Shown in pieces: positions 51,368 to 59,978 of a stretch of 64,000 nt of DNA (position 1 is the stretch's first letter; each line of letters begins with the position of its first letter). A program made the translations under genes and the position numbers. Source of the DNA: Planctomycetota bacterium (lineage in GTDB: Bacteria; Planctomycetota; Phycisphaerae; Phycisphaerales; UBA1924). Below the pieces are notes generated by a model. The model searched no databases. It was not told where the DNA came from and saw only the letters and a program-made list of their open reading frames with translations. The stretch covers positions 547,406-611,405 of the forward strand of contig JAFEBO010000006.1 of assembly GCA_018242625.1 (NCBI GenBank), written 5' to 3'.

Positions 51368-54300
51368 CTAGACCACGACGTTCACCATCTTGCCCGGCAC
51401 AACGATGATCTTCTTGACGGGCTTGCCCCCGATCGCCTTCTGCACGCCTTCGTCCGCGAGCGCCAGCTCCTCCACCGATTTGGGTTGGGCGCCCGTCGGG
51501 ACCATGATCCGTGCCCGGATCTTCCCCTGCACCTGCACCGGCATCTCGAACGAGTCGTCCACGAGCAGACGCTCATCCACGGCCGGCCACGACTGCGCGC
51601 AGACACAGCCCCTGGTTCCTTCCAGGCGAGACCAGACTTCCTCCGCCAGGTGCGGCGCGAACGGCGAAAGAACGATGCAAAGCCGCTCCGCCTGCGACCG
51701 GGTCAGGGCGCCCGCGCCCTTTTCCCCCGCCGCCCCCATCGCCTCGTTCGTAAATTGGATCAGCGACGCGATGGCGGTGTTGAACGCCAGCCGCTCGATG
51801 TCCTGACCAACCTTGAAAACGGTGCGGTGCAGCAGTTTTTCGAGCGCCGGGTTTTCACGCTCGGCCAGCCTCACCGCCCCGGTCTGTTCATCCACCAGCA
51901 CACGCCACGTCCGCTGCAGGTAGCGGAAAAGACCGGGGATGTCCTTGATGTTCCAGGGCTTGCTCGCTTCGAGCGGGCCCATGTACATCTCGTACAGCCG
52001 GAATGTGTCCGCGCCGTACTCGGCGATCACGTCGTCCGGATTCACGACGTTCTTCCACCGCTTGGACATCTTCGTCACGATCGGCGTCACGGTCGCCCCG
52101 TTCGCGATCTCGACGTACTTGCCCTCCGAAACTTCCTTCACCTCGTCCACCGGCAGGATCGTCTTGTCCGCGCGCTGGAACGCGTAGCTCGTGATCAGCC
52201 CCTGGTGGAAGAGCTTCTGGAACGGTTCGGGCGTGCTGAGATAGCCAAGATCGAACAGCACGTTGTGCCAGAATCGTGAATAGAGCAGGTGTCCCACCGC
52301 GTGCTCGTTGCCGCCAATGTACAGGTCCACGCCCCCAAGCCGGCTTTCCGCCTCGCCGCGCGGCGTGGCGTCAAAGGGCCGACCCGCCCCCATCCAGTAC
52401 CGCTCGGCCTCCTCACCCACCAGGCGATCCGAACTTCCCGGGTCGCAGTAGCGCACGCAGTACCAGCTCGAGCCGGCGCTGCCCGGCATCGTGTTCGTCT
52501 CCCGGCGGACCGGCGTTTCCGGCGCCAGCACCCGGGGGTCCACGCCCGCAGCGAACGCCGTCGTGTTCGCCCACGCACGCGCCTTGGCAAGCAGCGGCTG
52601 AGGATCTTCCGATTCCTCCGGCTGGTAGTCCGCGAGCGGAGGCAGAATCACCGGCAGCGACTTCTCGCTCACCGGGTAGTGATTGCCCGCCTCGTCAAAG
52701 ACGATCGGGAACGGCTCGCCCCAGTACCGCTGGCGGCTGAAGGTCCAGTCCCGCAGCTTGAACCGCGTTTCTGCGCTCCCGACGCCCGTTTCTTCCATCC
52801 AGCCGATCACACGGGCGATCGCCTCTTCGCTCGTCAGACCGTCGATCGAGAGTGCCGGCAGGCCGTCCTTCGCCGGCCGGGCCGAGTGGACCGCCACGCC
52901 CGGAGAGATCCCCGCCTCGCCGCGCCAGCTCTGGAACGCACGCCGGTCGAAGATGTGCTTGAGCTGCGCGAGCGACACAATCGCCATCGACTCAAACGCT
53001 TCGAGCCAGGTAATCCGGATCGCGCCGCGGGATTTCATCCCGATCGCGTCCAGGTTGGCCGGATCCAGCGGCCGCGTCTCCGGCGCCGTGCGCCGAGATC
53101 GCACCGTCACGAGCGCGGCGCCAAAGTCCGTCTCCCCGCCCGTCACGATGCCCATGAAGTCCGCCAGCATCGGCTGCCACGCGCCGTCCGCGGATTCTTC
53201 CTCGCTCGCGTGGTCGCAGAAGTACTTCATCGCCAGCGCCGTCCGCGGATAGAGAACATCCACGATCGGAAGGTCAAACTTCTTCGCAAATTCAAAGTCG
53301 CGCTCGTCGTGCGCCGGCACCGCCATGATCGCCCCGGTGCCGTAGCCCATCAGCACATAATCCGCCACCCACACCGGGATCTTTTCATCTGTCAGCGGAT
53401 TGATCGCGTACACCCCGCTGAACACCCCCGTCTTCTCCTTGCTCTCCATCCGGTCCACGTCCGACGTGTTCCGCGCCCGCGCGACGTACGCCCGCAGGGC
53501 GCCCGCGTCGGTCTCCTTCCCCGGATGCCGCGCCACATGGTCCACCAGCGGATGCTCCGGCGCGATCACCATGAACGTCGCACCAAAGATCGTGTCCGGG
53601 CGGGTCGTGTACACAGTGAGCGTGAGCGGCATGTCCGCCTTGGCGCCCTTGAGCTCGCTCAGCGCCTGCGGCGACAGCGAATGCCCATCAATGTCGAAAT
53701 CCACCTGCGCGCCCGTCGACCGCCCGATCCACTCCGCCTGCTGCGTCCGCGTCGACGCCGGCCAGTCCAGCTTCGCCAGCTGCTCGAGCAGCCGGTCTGC
53801 GTACGCGGTGATGCGGAACATCCACTGCTTGAGCGGCTTGCGCAGCACCGGATAGCCGCCCCGCTCCGAGCGCCCGTCGATCACCTCGTCATTCGCCAGC
53901 ACCGTCCCCAGCTTGGGGCACCAGTTCACCGTCTGCTCTCCCAGGTAAGCCAGGCGCTGGTTGTCCAGGAAGAGCCGGCGGCCCTCCTGCGAGAGTTCGT
54001 GCCACGCCCGACCCAGCCCCATGCCCCCCTCGAGCGGCGCCGCGAATCCCGACAGGCCCGGCCGCACGATCTCCCCGCTCGGCCCCACCCGCGCTTCTCC
54101 CGACTCCAGCATCGCCACAAGATCCGAGATCGGCCGTGCACGCCCGCGCGAAAGTCCGGTCGGTGACGGAGCGTCGGTGTCAAACCACGAGTCGTACAGC
54201 CGCAGAAAAATCCACTGCGTCCACTTGTAATAGCCCTCGTCGATCGTCCCGAACTCGCGCGACCAGTCGTAGCAGAATCCAAACCGCTTCAGCTGCCGCC

Positions 54301-54691
54301 GGAAGTTGTCGATCGCCTTCTTGGTTGTTGTCGCCGGGTGCACGCCCGTCTGGATCGCGTACTGCTCCGCCGGAAGCCCGAACGCATCCCACCCCATCGG
54401 GTGCAGCACGTTGAAGCCCCTGAGCTTCTTGTACCGACAAACGATGTCCGTCGCCGTATAGCCCTCCGGGTGGCCCACGTGCAGCCCGGCGCCCGACGGA
54501 TACGGAAACATGTCCAGGCAGTAGAACTTCGGCCTCGACGCGTCGAACCCCGCCTCTCCCGGGTTGGGCTGACGGAACGTGCCGCTCGCCTCCCAGTGAT
54601 TCTGCCACTTCTCCTCGATACGTCCCGCCATCGGCGCGCTGTATCGGTGCGGAAATTCTCCATCCTGCGTTGGGGCGGCGTGCTGGCTCAT
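51368..54691 (-). CDS. leuS: leucyl-tRNA synthetase
   Basis: 1107 residues from ATG 54691, against about 860 in Escherichia coli. FPYPSGAGLHVGHPEGY at residues 62-78 has the HIGH motif as HVGH, and KMSKRWKNVVNPDDV near 874 the KMSKS motif as KMSKR. The CP1 editing domain has TVYTTRPDTIFGATFMV and YGTGAIMAVPAHDERDFEF. Extra length comes from insertions around the zinc/CP1 region, for example near residues 190-240 (GLSRGRARPISDLVAMLESG). The anticodon-binding C-terminus ends with KIIVVPGKMVNVVV. TACCCT lies 10 bases before the ATG. Confidence 0.96.
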   Translation of the reverse strand: MSQHAAPTQDGEFPHRYSAPMAGRIEEKWQNHWEASGTFRQPNPGEAGFDASRPKFYCLDMFPYPSGAGLHVGHPEGYTATDIVCRYKKLRGFNVLHPMGWDAFGLPAEQYAIQTGVHPATTTKKAIDNFRRQLKRFGFCYDWSREFGTIDEGYYKWTQWIFLRLYDSWFDTDAPSPTGLSRGRARPISDLVAMLESGEARVGPSGEIVRPGLSGFAAPLEGGMGLGRAWHELSQEGRRLFLDNQRLAYLGEQTVNWCPKLGTVLANDEVIDGRSERGGYPVLRKPLKQWMFRITAYADRLLEQLAKLDWPASTRTQQAEWIGRSTGAQVDFDIDGHSLSPQALSELKGAKADMPLTLTVYTTRPDTIFGATFMVIAPEHPLVDHVARHPGKETDAGALRAYVARARNTSDVDRMESKEKTGVFSGVYAINPLTDEKIPVWVADYVLMGYGTGAIMAVPAHDERDFEFAKKFDLPIVDVLYPRTALAMKYFCDHASEEESADGAWQPMLADFMGIVTGGETDFGAALVTVRSRRTAPETRPLDPANLDAIGMKSRGAIRITWLEAFESMAIVSLAQLKHIFDRRAFQSWRGEAGISPGVAVHSARPAKDGLPALSIDGLTSEEAIARVIGWMEETGVGSAETRFKLRDWTFSRQRYWGEPFPIVFDEAGNHYPVSEKSLPVILPPLADYQPEESEDPQPLLAKARAWANTTAFAAGVDPRVLAPETPVRRETNTMPGSAGSSWYCVRYCDPGSSDRLVGEEAERYWMGAGRPFDATPRGEAESRLGGVDLYIGGNEHAVGHLLYSRFWHNVLFDLGYLSTPEPFQKLFHQGLITSYAFQRADKTILPVDEVKEVSEGKYVEIANGATVTPIVTKMSKRWKNVVNPDDVIAEYGADTFRLYEMYMGPLEASKPWNIKDIPGLFRYLQRTWRVLVDEQTGAVRLAERENPALEKLLHRTVFKVGQDIERLAFNTAIASLIQFTNEAMGAAGEKGAGALTRSQAERLCIVLSPFAPHLAEEVWSRLEGTRGCVCAQSWPAVDERLLVDDSFEMPVQVQGKIRARIMVPTGAQPKSVEELALADEGVQKAIGGKPVKKIIVVPGKMVNVVV

Positions 54692-54737
54692 GTGAGCCAG
54701 TAGGGTAAGCGTCGCCACCCCGCCCCGCGCCCGGCCT

Positions 54738-55577
54738 CTAGGGGCACAACAGCTGCCCGTACGCGTCCGCAAACAGCACGAAATCCGCGTCGTCCACGTA
54801 CCCGTCATGGTTCAGATCGCTCGGACACCCGGGCGGCATCAGCGGGTCGGCACAGTCCAGCAGGTTGTACGCAAGCGCGAACACCGCAAAGTCCGAATCA
54901 TCCACGTAGCCGTCGCCGGTCAGATCTCCCGGGCAGGGCCGCTGGTAGAGGAGAAGCTGAAAGTACGGACCGTTCTTGGTTTTCACGCGATAGTCCGCCG
55001 TTGGGTCGCCCCCGTGGGCCATCGTCAGCGAAAAGTCCCATGAAAGCTCGTACTGCTGCCCCTGGATCAGGTCGCCGGTTTGCGTTCCGAACTGGGGCGA
55101 CGCCGGGCTCCACAGCGCACAAGGCCCCGAATACGCCACGTTGTTCGAATACTGATACGGACCGTGCGGAAAGTTCTCACGCAGGTATACGTCCGCCGCA
55201 GCGCTCATCGACGACGGGCTGCCGAGCTGCACCACCGGCATGAATCCGTTGAAGGTGTACGAGAGATTGGGCACCGTCGGCGTGAAGTACATCTTGCCCC
55301 GGGCCGCCGCCTGGACCGCCGGACCGCCCGACCAGTACGAGGTGTACAAATCGTCAATCACCATCGTCAGCCCCGACGGCGTCACGGTCGTGCGGGGGAA
55401 CGAACCGACAAACGCGGTCCAGGTCGCCGGGGTGAAGTTGAAACCCATGTACAGCGCCTGCGTGTTCGAGCCGAACGCAAACCCCTGAACGTACGACCCG
55501 CTATCGACCGAATAGCCGACGCCCAAGGCGCTCGTCGCAACCACCAGCGTTCCCGCAAAGCCCGCAAGCTTTGTCAT
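54738..55577 (-). CDS. secreted protein of unknown fold with dockerin-like tail
   Basis: 279 residues; GGGAGGA precedes the ATG by about 5 bases. After a short signal peptide, residues of about 20-210 are beta-rich and aromatic (LYMGFNFTPATWTAFVG, TMVIDDLYTSYWSGG), without a recognised family. From Cys 215 the two-repeat dockerin-like module runs to a final LLCP. It lies between leuS and folC, isolated from the main dockerin blocks, and ends 46 bases upstream of the leuS start. Confidence 0.72.
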   Translation of the reverse strand: MTKLAGFAGTLVVATSALGVGYSVDSGSYVQGFAFGSNTQALYMGFNFTPATWTAFVGSFPRTTVTPSGLTMVIDDLYTSYWSGGPAVQAAARGKMYFTPTVPNLSYTFNGFMPVVQLGSPSSMSAAADVYLRENFPHGPYQYSNNVAYSGPCALWSPASPQFGTQTGDLIQGQQYELSWDFSLTMAHGGDPTADYRVKTKNGPYFQLLLYQRPCPGDLTGDGYVDDSDFAVFALAYNLLDCADPLMPPGCPSDLNHDGYVDDADFVLFADAYGQLLCP

Positions 55578-55681
55578 GCTTCCTCCCAGGCTCTGCCCAG
55601 TCTAACGGTCCGAGCATGGAATTCCAGGCATTTCTGAACACCCGCGCCCCCGCAGGTCCGGACCCCGGTCCCGACCCCGGT

Positions 55682-57229
55682 TTACCGAGCCGCGGCCTTC
55701 TTGGCCGCACTCTCCACCACCCGCACCTTGGGGTCCCGGTTCCGGCGTTCTTCTATGAGCCGCTTCGCCTCGCCCGCGAGATAGAAAGATCCGGTAATGC
55801 AGATCAGGTCATCCCGCTGGGCCGCCTTGGCGGCCGTGTTTATCGCGTCCTTGAGCGAGGGCGACACCTGCGACATCTTGGTTGATATTTCAGAGAACCG
55901 CTTGTGCAGGTCCCGCGGGTCCGCCGCACGCGCATTTCCCGAAGCCCGGGTGAAGATGATCTTGTCCGCGCCCGTCCCAAGACGCTGCAGCATCCCGCCG
56001 ATCTCTTTGTCGGCGGCGCATCCGAAGATCACGATCAGTGAGTCGTACTTGATGTGAGCCCCGAGCGACTTCATCAGCGCGTGGATCGATTCGGGATTGT
56101 GTGCGCCGTCCACCAGGATGCGCGGCTGGGCAAAGATCTGCTCAAACCGCCCCGAGTGCTGCGTCCGGGCCAGCCCCGCCAGGGCGCCCCGCTCGGTAAT
56201 CGCGACGCCCCGCTCCTTCAGCCGGTCCAGCACCGCCAGCGCCAGCCCGCAATTGAAAGCCTGGTGCTCACCCTTCAGGGGGACCGCCACGTGCTCCACG
56301 GTCAGACGCGGCGTCGACAGCGAAACCCGCATGTGCCCGCCCAGGCTCGAGGAGTTCTCAAACCGGGAAGAAAAATCGATCGTTTGTCCCACCACCGCAA
56401 ACGGCGAGCCCGCCTTCTCGGCCGACTCGCGCAGCGTTTCCAGCACCACGGGCTTCTGCTGCGGAATGGTGACCGCCGGTACTCCCGGCTTGAAGATTCC
56501 CGCCTTTTCCCTCGCGATCTTGTCCAGCGTGTCGCCCAGGAGCGCCGTGTGCTCGAGCTGGATCGCCGTCACCGCGCACACCTCCGGCGTGATCACGTTC
56601 GTCGAGTCCAGCCGTCCGCCAAGCCCCACCTCGATCACGCCCACATCCACCGCCTCGCGGGCAAAGTGCAGAAACGCCGCCGCGGTCATCAGTTCAAAGA
56701 ATGTCGCCGCCCCGGCCTTACGCTTGACCGAATCCGCCGCCAGCGCCACCTCCGACACAAGCGATACAAACTGCTTGTGGCTCACCAGCTCCCCGTTCAA
56801 ACGGATCCGCTCCCGGATATCGCAGACGTGCGGGCTGGTGTAAAGGCCCGTTGTCAGCCCGCAGCCTCCAAGCGCAGCGCTCACCATCTCGCAGACGCTG
56901 CCCTTGCCCTTGCTCCCGGCCACGTGCACGCTTTTAAACGCACGGTGCGGGTTATCCAGCGCCTCCATCAGCGCGTGCATCCGCTCCAGCTTCCAGACAT
57001 GCCCCGGGATGTTCCGCGGACGCAGCGCTTCCGCATTCACCCGGCTGTAGAGAAAACGCACGGCCTCGTCGAAATCCGCGAACGTGGTAAATCCCGGCCC
57101 GATCGTGGGCGCCGGCGCCTCATCGCCCGGCTGCTTCACCCGAAGCTTCGAGTGCCGCCGGGTCGGGCGCTTGGTTTTTCCGGCTTTGCCGGATTCGCGT
57201 CGAGATTTGGGCTTGCGGGCTGAGGCCAT
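55682..57229 (-). CDS. folC: bifunctional folylpolyglutamate synthase/dihydrofolate synthase
   Basis: 515 residues. VHVAGSKGKGSVCEM at about 101-115 is the ATP-binding P-loop of FolC, GLYTSPHVCDIRERIRLNG the conserved block after it, and EVGLGGRLDSTNVI the Mur-ligase-family Walker B region; FEQIFAQPRILVDGAHNPESI starts the C-terminal domain. The enzyme adds glutamate to dihydropteroate and folates. The first 45 residues are a Lys/Arg-rich extension and the last 40 are also basic, both unusual for the family. It is on the same strand as pdxJ upstream, with a 216-base gap in which I see nothing. Confidence 0.9.
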   Translation of the reverse strand: MASARKPKSRRESGKAGKTKRPTRRHSKLRVKQPGDEAPAPTIGPGFTTFADFDEAVRFLYSRVNAEALRPRNIPGHVWKLERMHALMEALDNPHRAFKSVHVAGSKGKGSVCEMVSAALGGCGLTTGLYTSPHVCDIRERIRLNGELVSHKQFVSLVSEVALAADSVKRKAGAATFFELMTAAAFLHFAREAVDVGVIEVGLGGRLDSTNVITPEVCAVTAIQLEHTALLGDTLDKIAREKAGIFKPGVPAVTIPQQKPVVLETLRESAEKAGSPFAVVGQTIDFSSRFENSSSLGGHMRVSLSTPRLTVEHVAVPLKGEHQAFNCGLALAVLDRLKERGVAITERGALAGLARTQHSGRFEQIFAQPRILVDGAHNPESIHALMKSLGAHIKYDSLIVIFGCAADKEIGGMLQRLGTGADKIIFTRASGNARAADPRDLHKRFSEISTKMSQVSPSLKDAINTAAKAAQRDDLICITGSFYLAGEAKRLIEERRNRDPKVRVVESAAKKAAAR

Positions 57230-57445
57230 TTCTGATCCAGGTCAACGCCGATCGTACCGCCCACAGCTCAAAGAACAAAGACGAAATTCACCGCAAAGCG
57301 CACCCCCTCGCCGGGCGCGCCCGCCGCGGGGTTGGTCCGTTGCTTATTTCTTCATAAATGCCTGCGCCGCAACCAAATGAGATACCGCTTCGACCTCTGA
57401 TTCCTCAACGCCGGCTTCCGGAAGGCGCCCCGCCCGCACCGCGCC

Positions 57446-58210
57446 TCACGCAACGTGATTGGCCAGCGTTCTCATCTCACGCACAGCCATCTCCATCCCC
57501 ACAAAGACCGCACGTGAAACAATCGAGTGGCCGATGTGCAGTTCACGCACGAATTCCCGCACGCCGTCCACCGCAACGAACGCACGCGTGTTGTGATAGT
57601 TCAGCGCGTGCCCGGCGTGGATCCGCACGCGAGGCGACAGTTCCCGGACGCATCGGGTAATCGAATGTGCCGCCTCCGCCAGCGGAGTTCCCCCTGTCTG
57701 GTAAGCGTGCGCAAACGCCCCGGTGTGCAGCTCGATCGCGTCAAAGCCCGCCTCCGCCGACGCCGCCGCCTGCGCCAGATCGGGCGTGATGAACGCGCTC
57801 GTCGTAATCCCGGCGGCCTTCAGCGGCGCCAAGTACTTCTTCCAGTGCTCAACCCGGCCGGCAACCGCCAGCCCGCCCTCGGTCGTAACCTCCTGCCTTC
57901 CCTCCGGAACCAGCGTCACCTGGTCCGCCTTGATCGCCAGCGCGATGCGGCACATCTCTTCCGTGCCCGCCATCTCCAGGTTGAACTTCACGCCGCACGC
58001 CCGGCGCACAACTTCCACGTCACGGTCTACAACGTGGCGACGGTCCTCGCGAAGATGCATCGTGATGCAGTCCGCCCCACCACGGACCGCCGCGATCGCC
58101 GCCGGAAGAACGTCCGGTTCGCCGTAGCCGCTGCTCCCGCCCGGCCCCGAGCGATAGCGAGCCTGCCGGATAGTCGCGACGTGGTCGACATTCACTCCGA
58201 GTGCAATCAC
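57446..58210 (-). CDS. pdxJ: pyridoxine 5'-phosphate synthase PdxJ
   Basis: 254 residues from GTG 58210. LGVNVDHVATIRQARY is the PdxJ N-terminus, GADCITMHLREDRRHVVDRD and FNLEMAGTEEM hold the active-site His/Arg/Glu set, and VRIHAGHALNYHNT and ELHIGHSIVSRAVFVG close the barrel. The enzyme condenses deoxyxylulose phosphate with aminoacetone phosphate in the DXP-dependent vitamin B6 pathway. It is divergent from the glycosyltransferase gene with a 53-base gap. Confidence 0.96.
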   Translation of the reverse strand: MIALGVNVDHVATIRQARYRSGPGGSSGYGEPDVLPAAIAAVRGGADCITMHLREDRRHVVDRDVEVVRRACGVKFNLEMAGTEEMCRIALAIKADQVTLVPEGRQEVTTEGGLAVAGRVEHWKKYLAPLKAAGITTSAFITPDLAQAAASAEAGFDAIELHTGAFAHAYQTGGTPLAEAAHSITRCVRELSPRVRIHAGHALNYHNTRAFVAVDGVREFVRELHIGHSIVSRAVFVGMEMAVREMRTLANHVA

Positions 58211-58263
58211 GCCCGATTGTTGGCGGATGCCGGCAATCGGGGAGGCACGTACCTTTTCACGAC

Positions 58264-59568
58264 GTGCGCATCCTTCTCGCCACTATCGGTTCAGCCGGCG
58301 ACACCCACCCCTTCATCGCCATCGGCGAAGAACTTCTCCGCCGCGGCCATCACGTCGCGATGCTCGCCAATCCTCATTTTGCCGCCCGCATCCGCAGCGC
58401 CGGAATCGCGTTCCTGCCGCTGGGTGAAGAAAAGGACTTCCTCGATGTGCTCCACGACCCGCGCCTGGCGCGGCAGGGGCAGAGCCCTTTCCTCGTCATA
58501 CAGGCACTTTTCAACAAGTCCGTCGAGCCGTCGTTCCAGGCAATGGAAGAGGCCATCCTCCAATTCAAGCCCGATGTGATCGTCCGTCATCACATCTTCT
58601 TCTCCGCCCGCTGGGCCGCCGAGCGCCATCGCATCCCCGTCGTCACCTGCACGCTCACGCCTTCCATGTGGCTCAACCCGGATGAGGGGATGATCATGCG
58701 CGGCTGGATGCCCCCTCGAGCACAGCTCGCGCTCTCGGGCCTGCTCCGCTTCGCGGGCAAGATCGGGCTGCGGCTGCTGATCGACCGCCCCGTCAACGCG
58801 GCCCGCAAGCGGCTCGGTCTCCCGGCGATGCGCGATGTGTTCTACACCGAGACCGGCGCGGGCAATGCAGTTCTCGGGCTCTGGTCCCCCCAGTTCCGGA
58901 AGCCCATGCCGGGCGACCCGCCAAAGTCCATCGTGTGCGGGTTCTGCTTTTTCGATCGCGCCGGCGCAGAGCGCGATCGCGCCCTCGATCCCGGGCTCGA
59001 GGAGTTCCTCTCACGGTGCGAATCGAGCGGTACTCTGCCCGTCGTCTTTTCCCTCGGCACCACGATCGTCCATCACGCGAACGATTTCTTCGCCGCGGCG
59101 GTCCATGCCTGCCGGAAGGCCGCTCTGCCTTCCGTGCTTCTCGTCGGGCGCGGCGAGTCAGCTCCGCCGGGCCTGCTCGGACCTGACGTCTGCGCCGTTG
59201 AATATGCGCCGCATTCCCTTGTTTTTCCGCGTTGTTCCGCCAGCGTCCACCACGCCGGCGCCGGTTCTTCCGCTCAGGCCATGCGGAGCGGCAAGCCGAG
59301 CATCGCCGCCCCGTTCGTCAACGACGAGTTCGATATCGCCTATCGGATGAGCCGCCTGGGAGTCGCGTACTACCTGCCCGCGACGCGCATAAACACGAGC
59401 AGGCGCGGGATCGGGCATCTTGCGGAGGCTCTCCGGCAAGTGACTGGCGGAGTTGGATTTCGGGAGCGAGCCTCCACGATGGGAGCGTTGATCCGCGCGG
59501 AACACGGCCCCGCGCGCGCTGCGGAAGAGGTCGAAAGGGTCGGGTTAACACCCGACCCTCGAGGGTAA
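58264..59568 (+). CDS. UGT/MGT-type (GT1) glycosyltransferase
   Basis: 434 residues from GTG 58264. VRILLATIGSAGDTHPFIAIGEEL is the N-terminal Rossmann start of GT1 enzymes, including the GSxGDxxP acceptor-site wording. The C-terminal half has VVFSLGTTIVHH and the donor-site block SVHHAGAGSSAQAMRSGKPSIA followed by DEFDIAYRMSRLG. Members transfer a sugar to lipids, sterols or polyketides. The frame is open to 58201 but that stretch overlaps the pdxJ start. TACCTT 8 bases before the GTG may be its -10 box. A perfect 9-base stem (59537-59545 with 59550-59558) overlaps the 3' end. Confidence 0.86.
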   Translation: MRILLATIGSAGDTHPFIAIGEELLRRGHHVAMLANPHFAARIRSAGIAFLPLGEEKDFLDVLHDPRLARQGQSPFLVIQALFNKSVEPSFQAMEEAILQFKPDVIVRHHIFFSARWAAERHRIPVVTCTLTPSMWLNPDEGMIMRGWMPPRAQLALSGLLRFAGKIGLRLLIDRPVNAARKRLGLPAMRDVFYTETGAGNAVLGLWSPQFRKPMPGDPPKSIVCGFCFFDRAGAERDRALDPGLEEFLSRCESSGTLPVVFSLGTTIVHHANDFFAAAVHACRKAALPSVLLVGRGESAPPGLLGPDVCAVEYAPHSLVFPRCSASVHHAGAGSSAQAMRSGKPSIAAPFVNDEFDIAYRMSRLGVAYYLPATRINTSRRGIGHLAEALRQVTGGVGFRERASTMGALIRAEHGPARAAEEVERVGLTPDPRG

Positions 59569-59978
59569 GAAAAGTGTCCGCGGCGCCAAAATAATTGGGA
59601 ATATCGCTAGACAGCGCGCCTGATTTCTCCTACAACATTGTCGTTCGGTTCGGGTTTTCAACCAGCCCCCACCCCAAAGCCCGCGATTGGCCCAAAAGGC
59701 AGATCGCGGGCTTCTTTTTCATCCCGACTTTTTGCGAGAGCCGGCGAATGCGCCCGGAGCGCCGATCGCGGCGAGTGCGCGGCAGCGGTCGCGCGGGGCG
59801 TGCCGTTCGCGAAACGGCGCGTCCGGATTCGCGAGATGTGGTGAAGGGGGAATCTGCGAGGCGTTTTTGCCGCGATTGGCACGGGGTGGATGGGCTTTGG
59901 TGAGGGGCGGCAATCTTGTAACCGTGTCGGGTCGTTGGCCGTTCGGGGCTCTAGAATGGGCCTCTTTCGGAGTGGAAA
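59569..59978 (+). other. 410-base non-coding gap
   Basis: No credible gene is seen on either strand; short frames here have Arg-rich, non-protein-like composition. It holds the terminator at 59677-59719 and, near its right end, TAGAAT (59952-59957), which may belong to a promoter of the next gene. Confidence 0.55.
59677..59719 (+). terminator. intrinsic terminator
   Basis: AAGCCCGCGAT (59677-59687) pairs with ATCGCGGGCTT (59703-59713) around a 15-base loop that contains a small GGCC/GGC pairing, followed by CTTTTT. It lies 109 bases after the glycosyltransferase stop. Confidence 0.8.

Noticed and set aside
52289..54166. 625-codon plus-strand frame opposite leuS
   Set aside because: Arg/His-rich antisense shadow of a conserved gene with no domain-like motif.
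19278..55577. A cohesin or scaffoldin gene that would partner the dockerin-like tails
   Set aside because: No protein in the window shows repeated cohesin-like beta-sandwiches; the Ig-like domains found carry the WxxG/YxC pattern of Ig repeats instead.
59537..59558. Nine-base perfect stem overlapping the end of the glycosyltransferase gene
   Set aside because: It is inside the coding region and lacks a T tract; a true terminator exists at 59677-59719.
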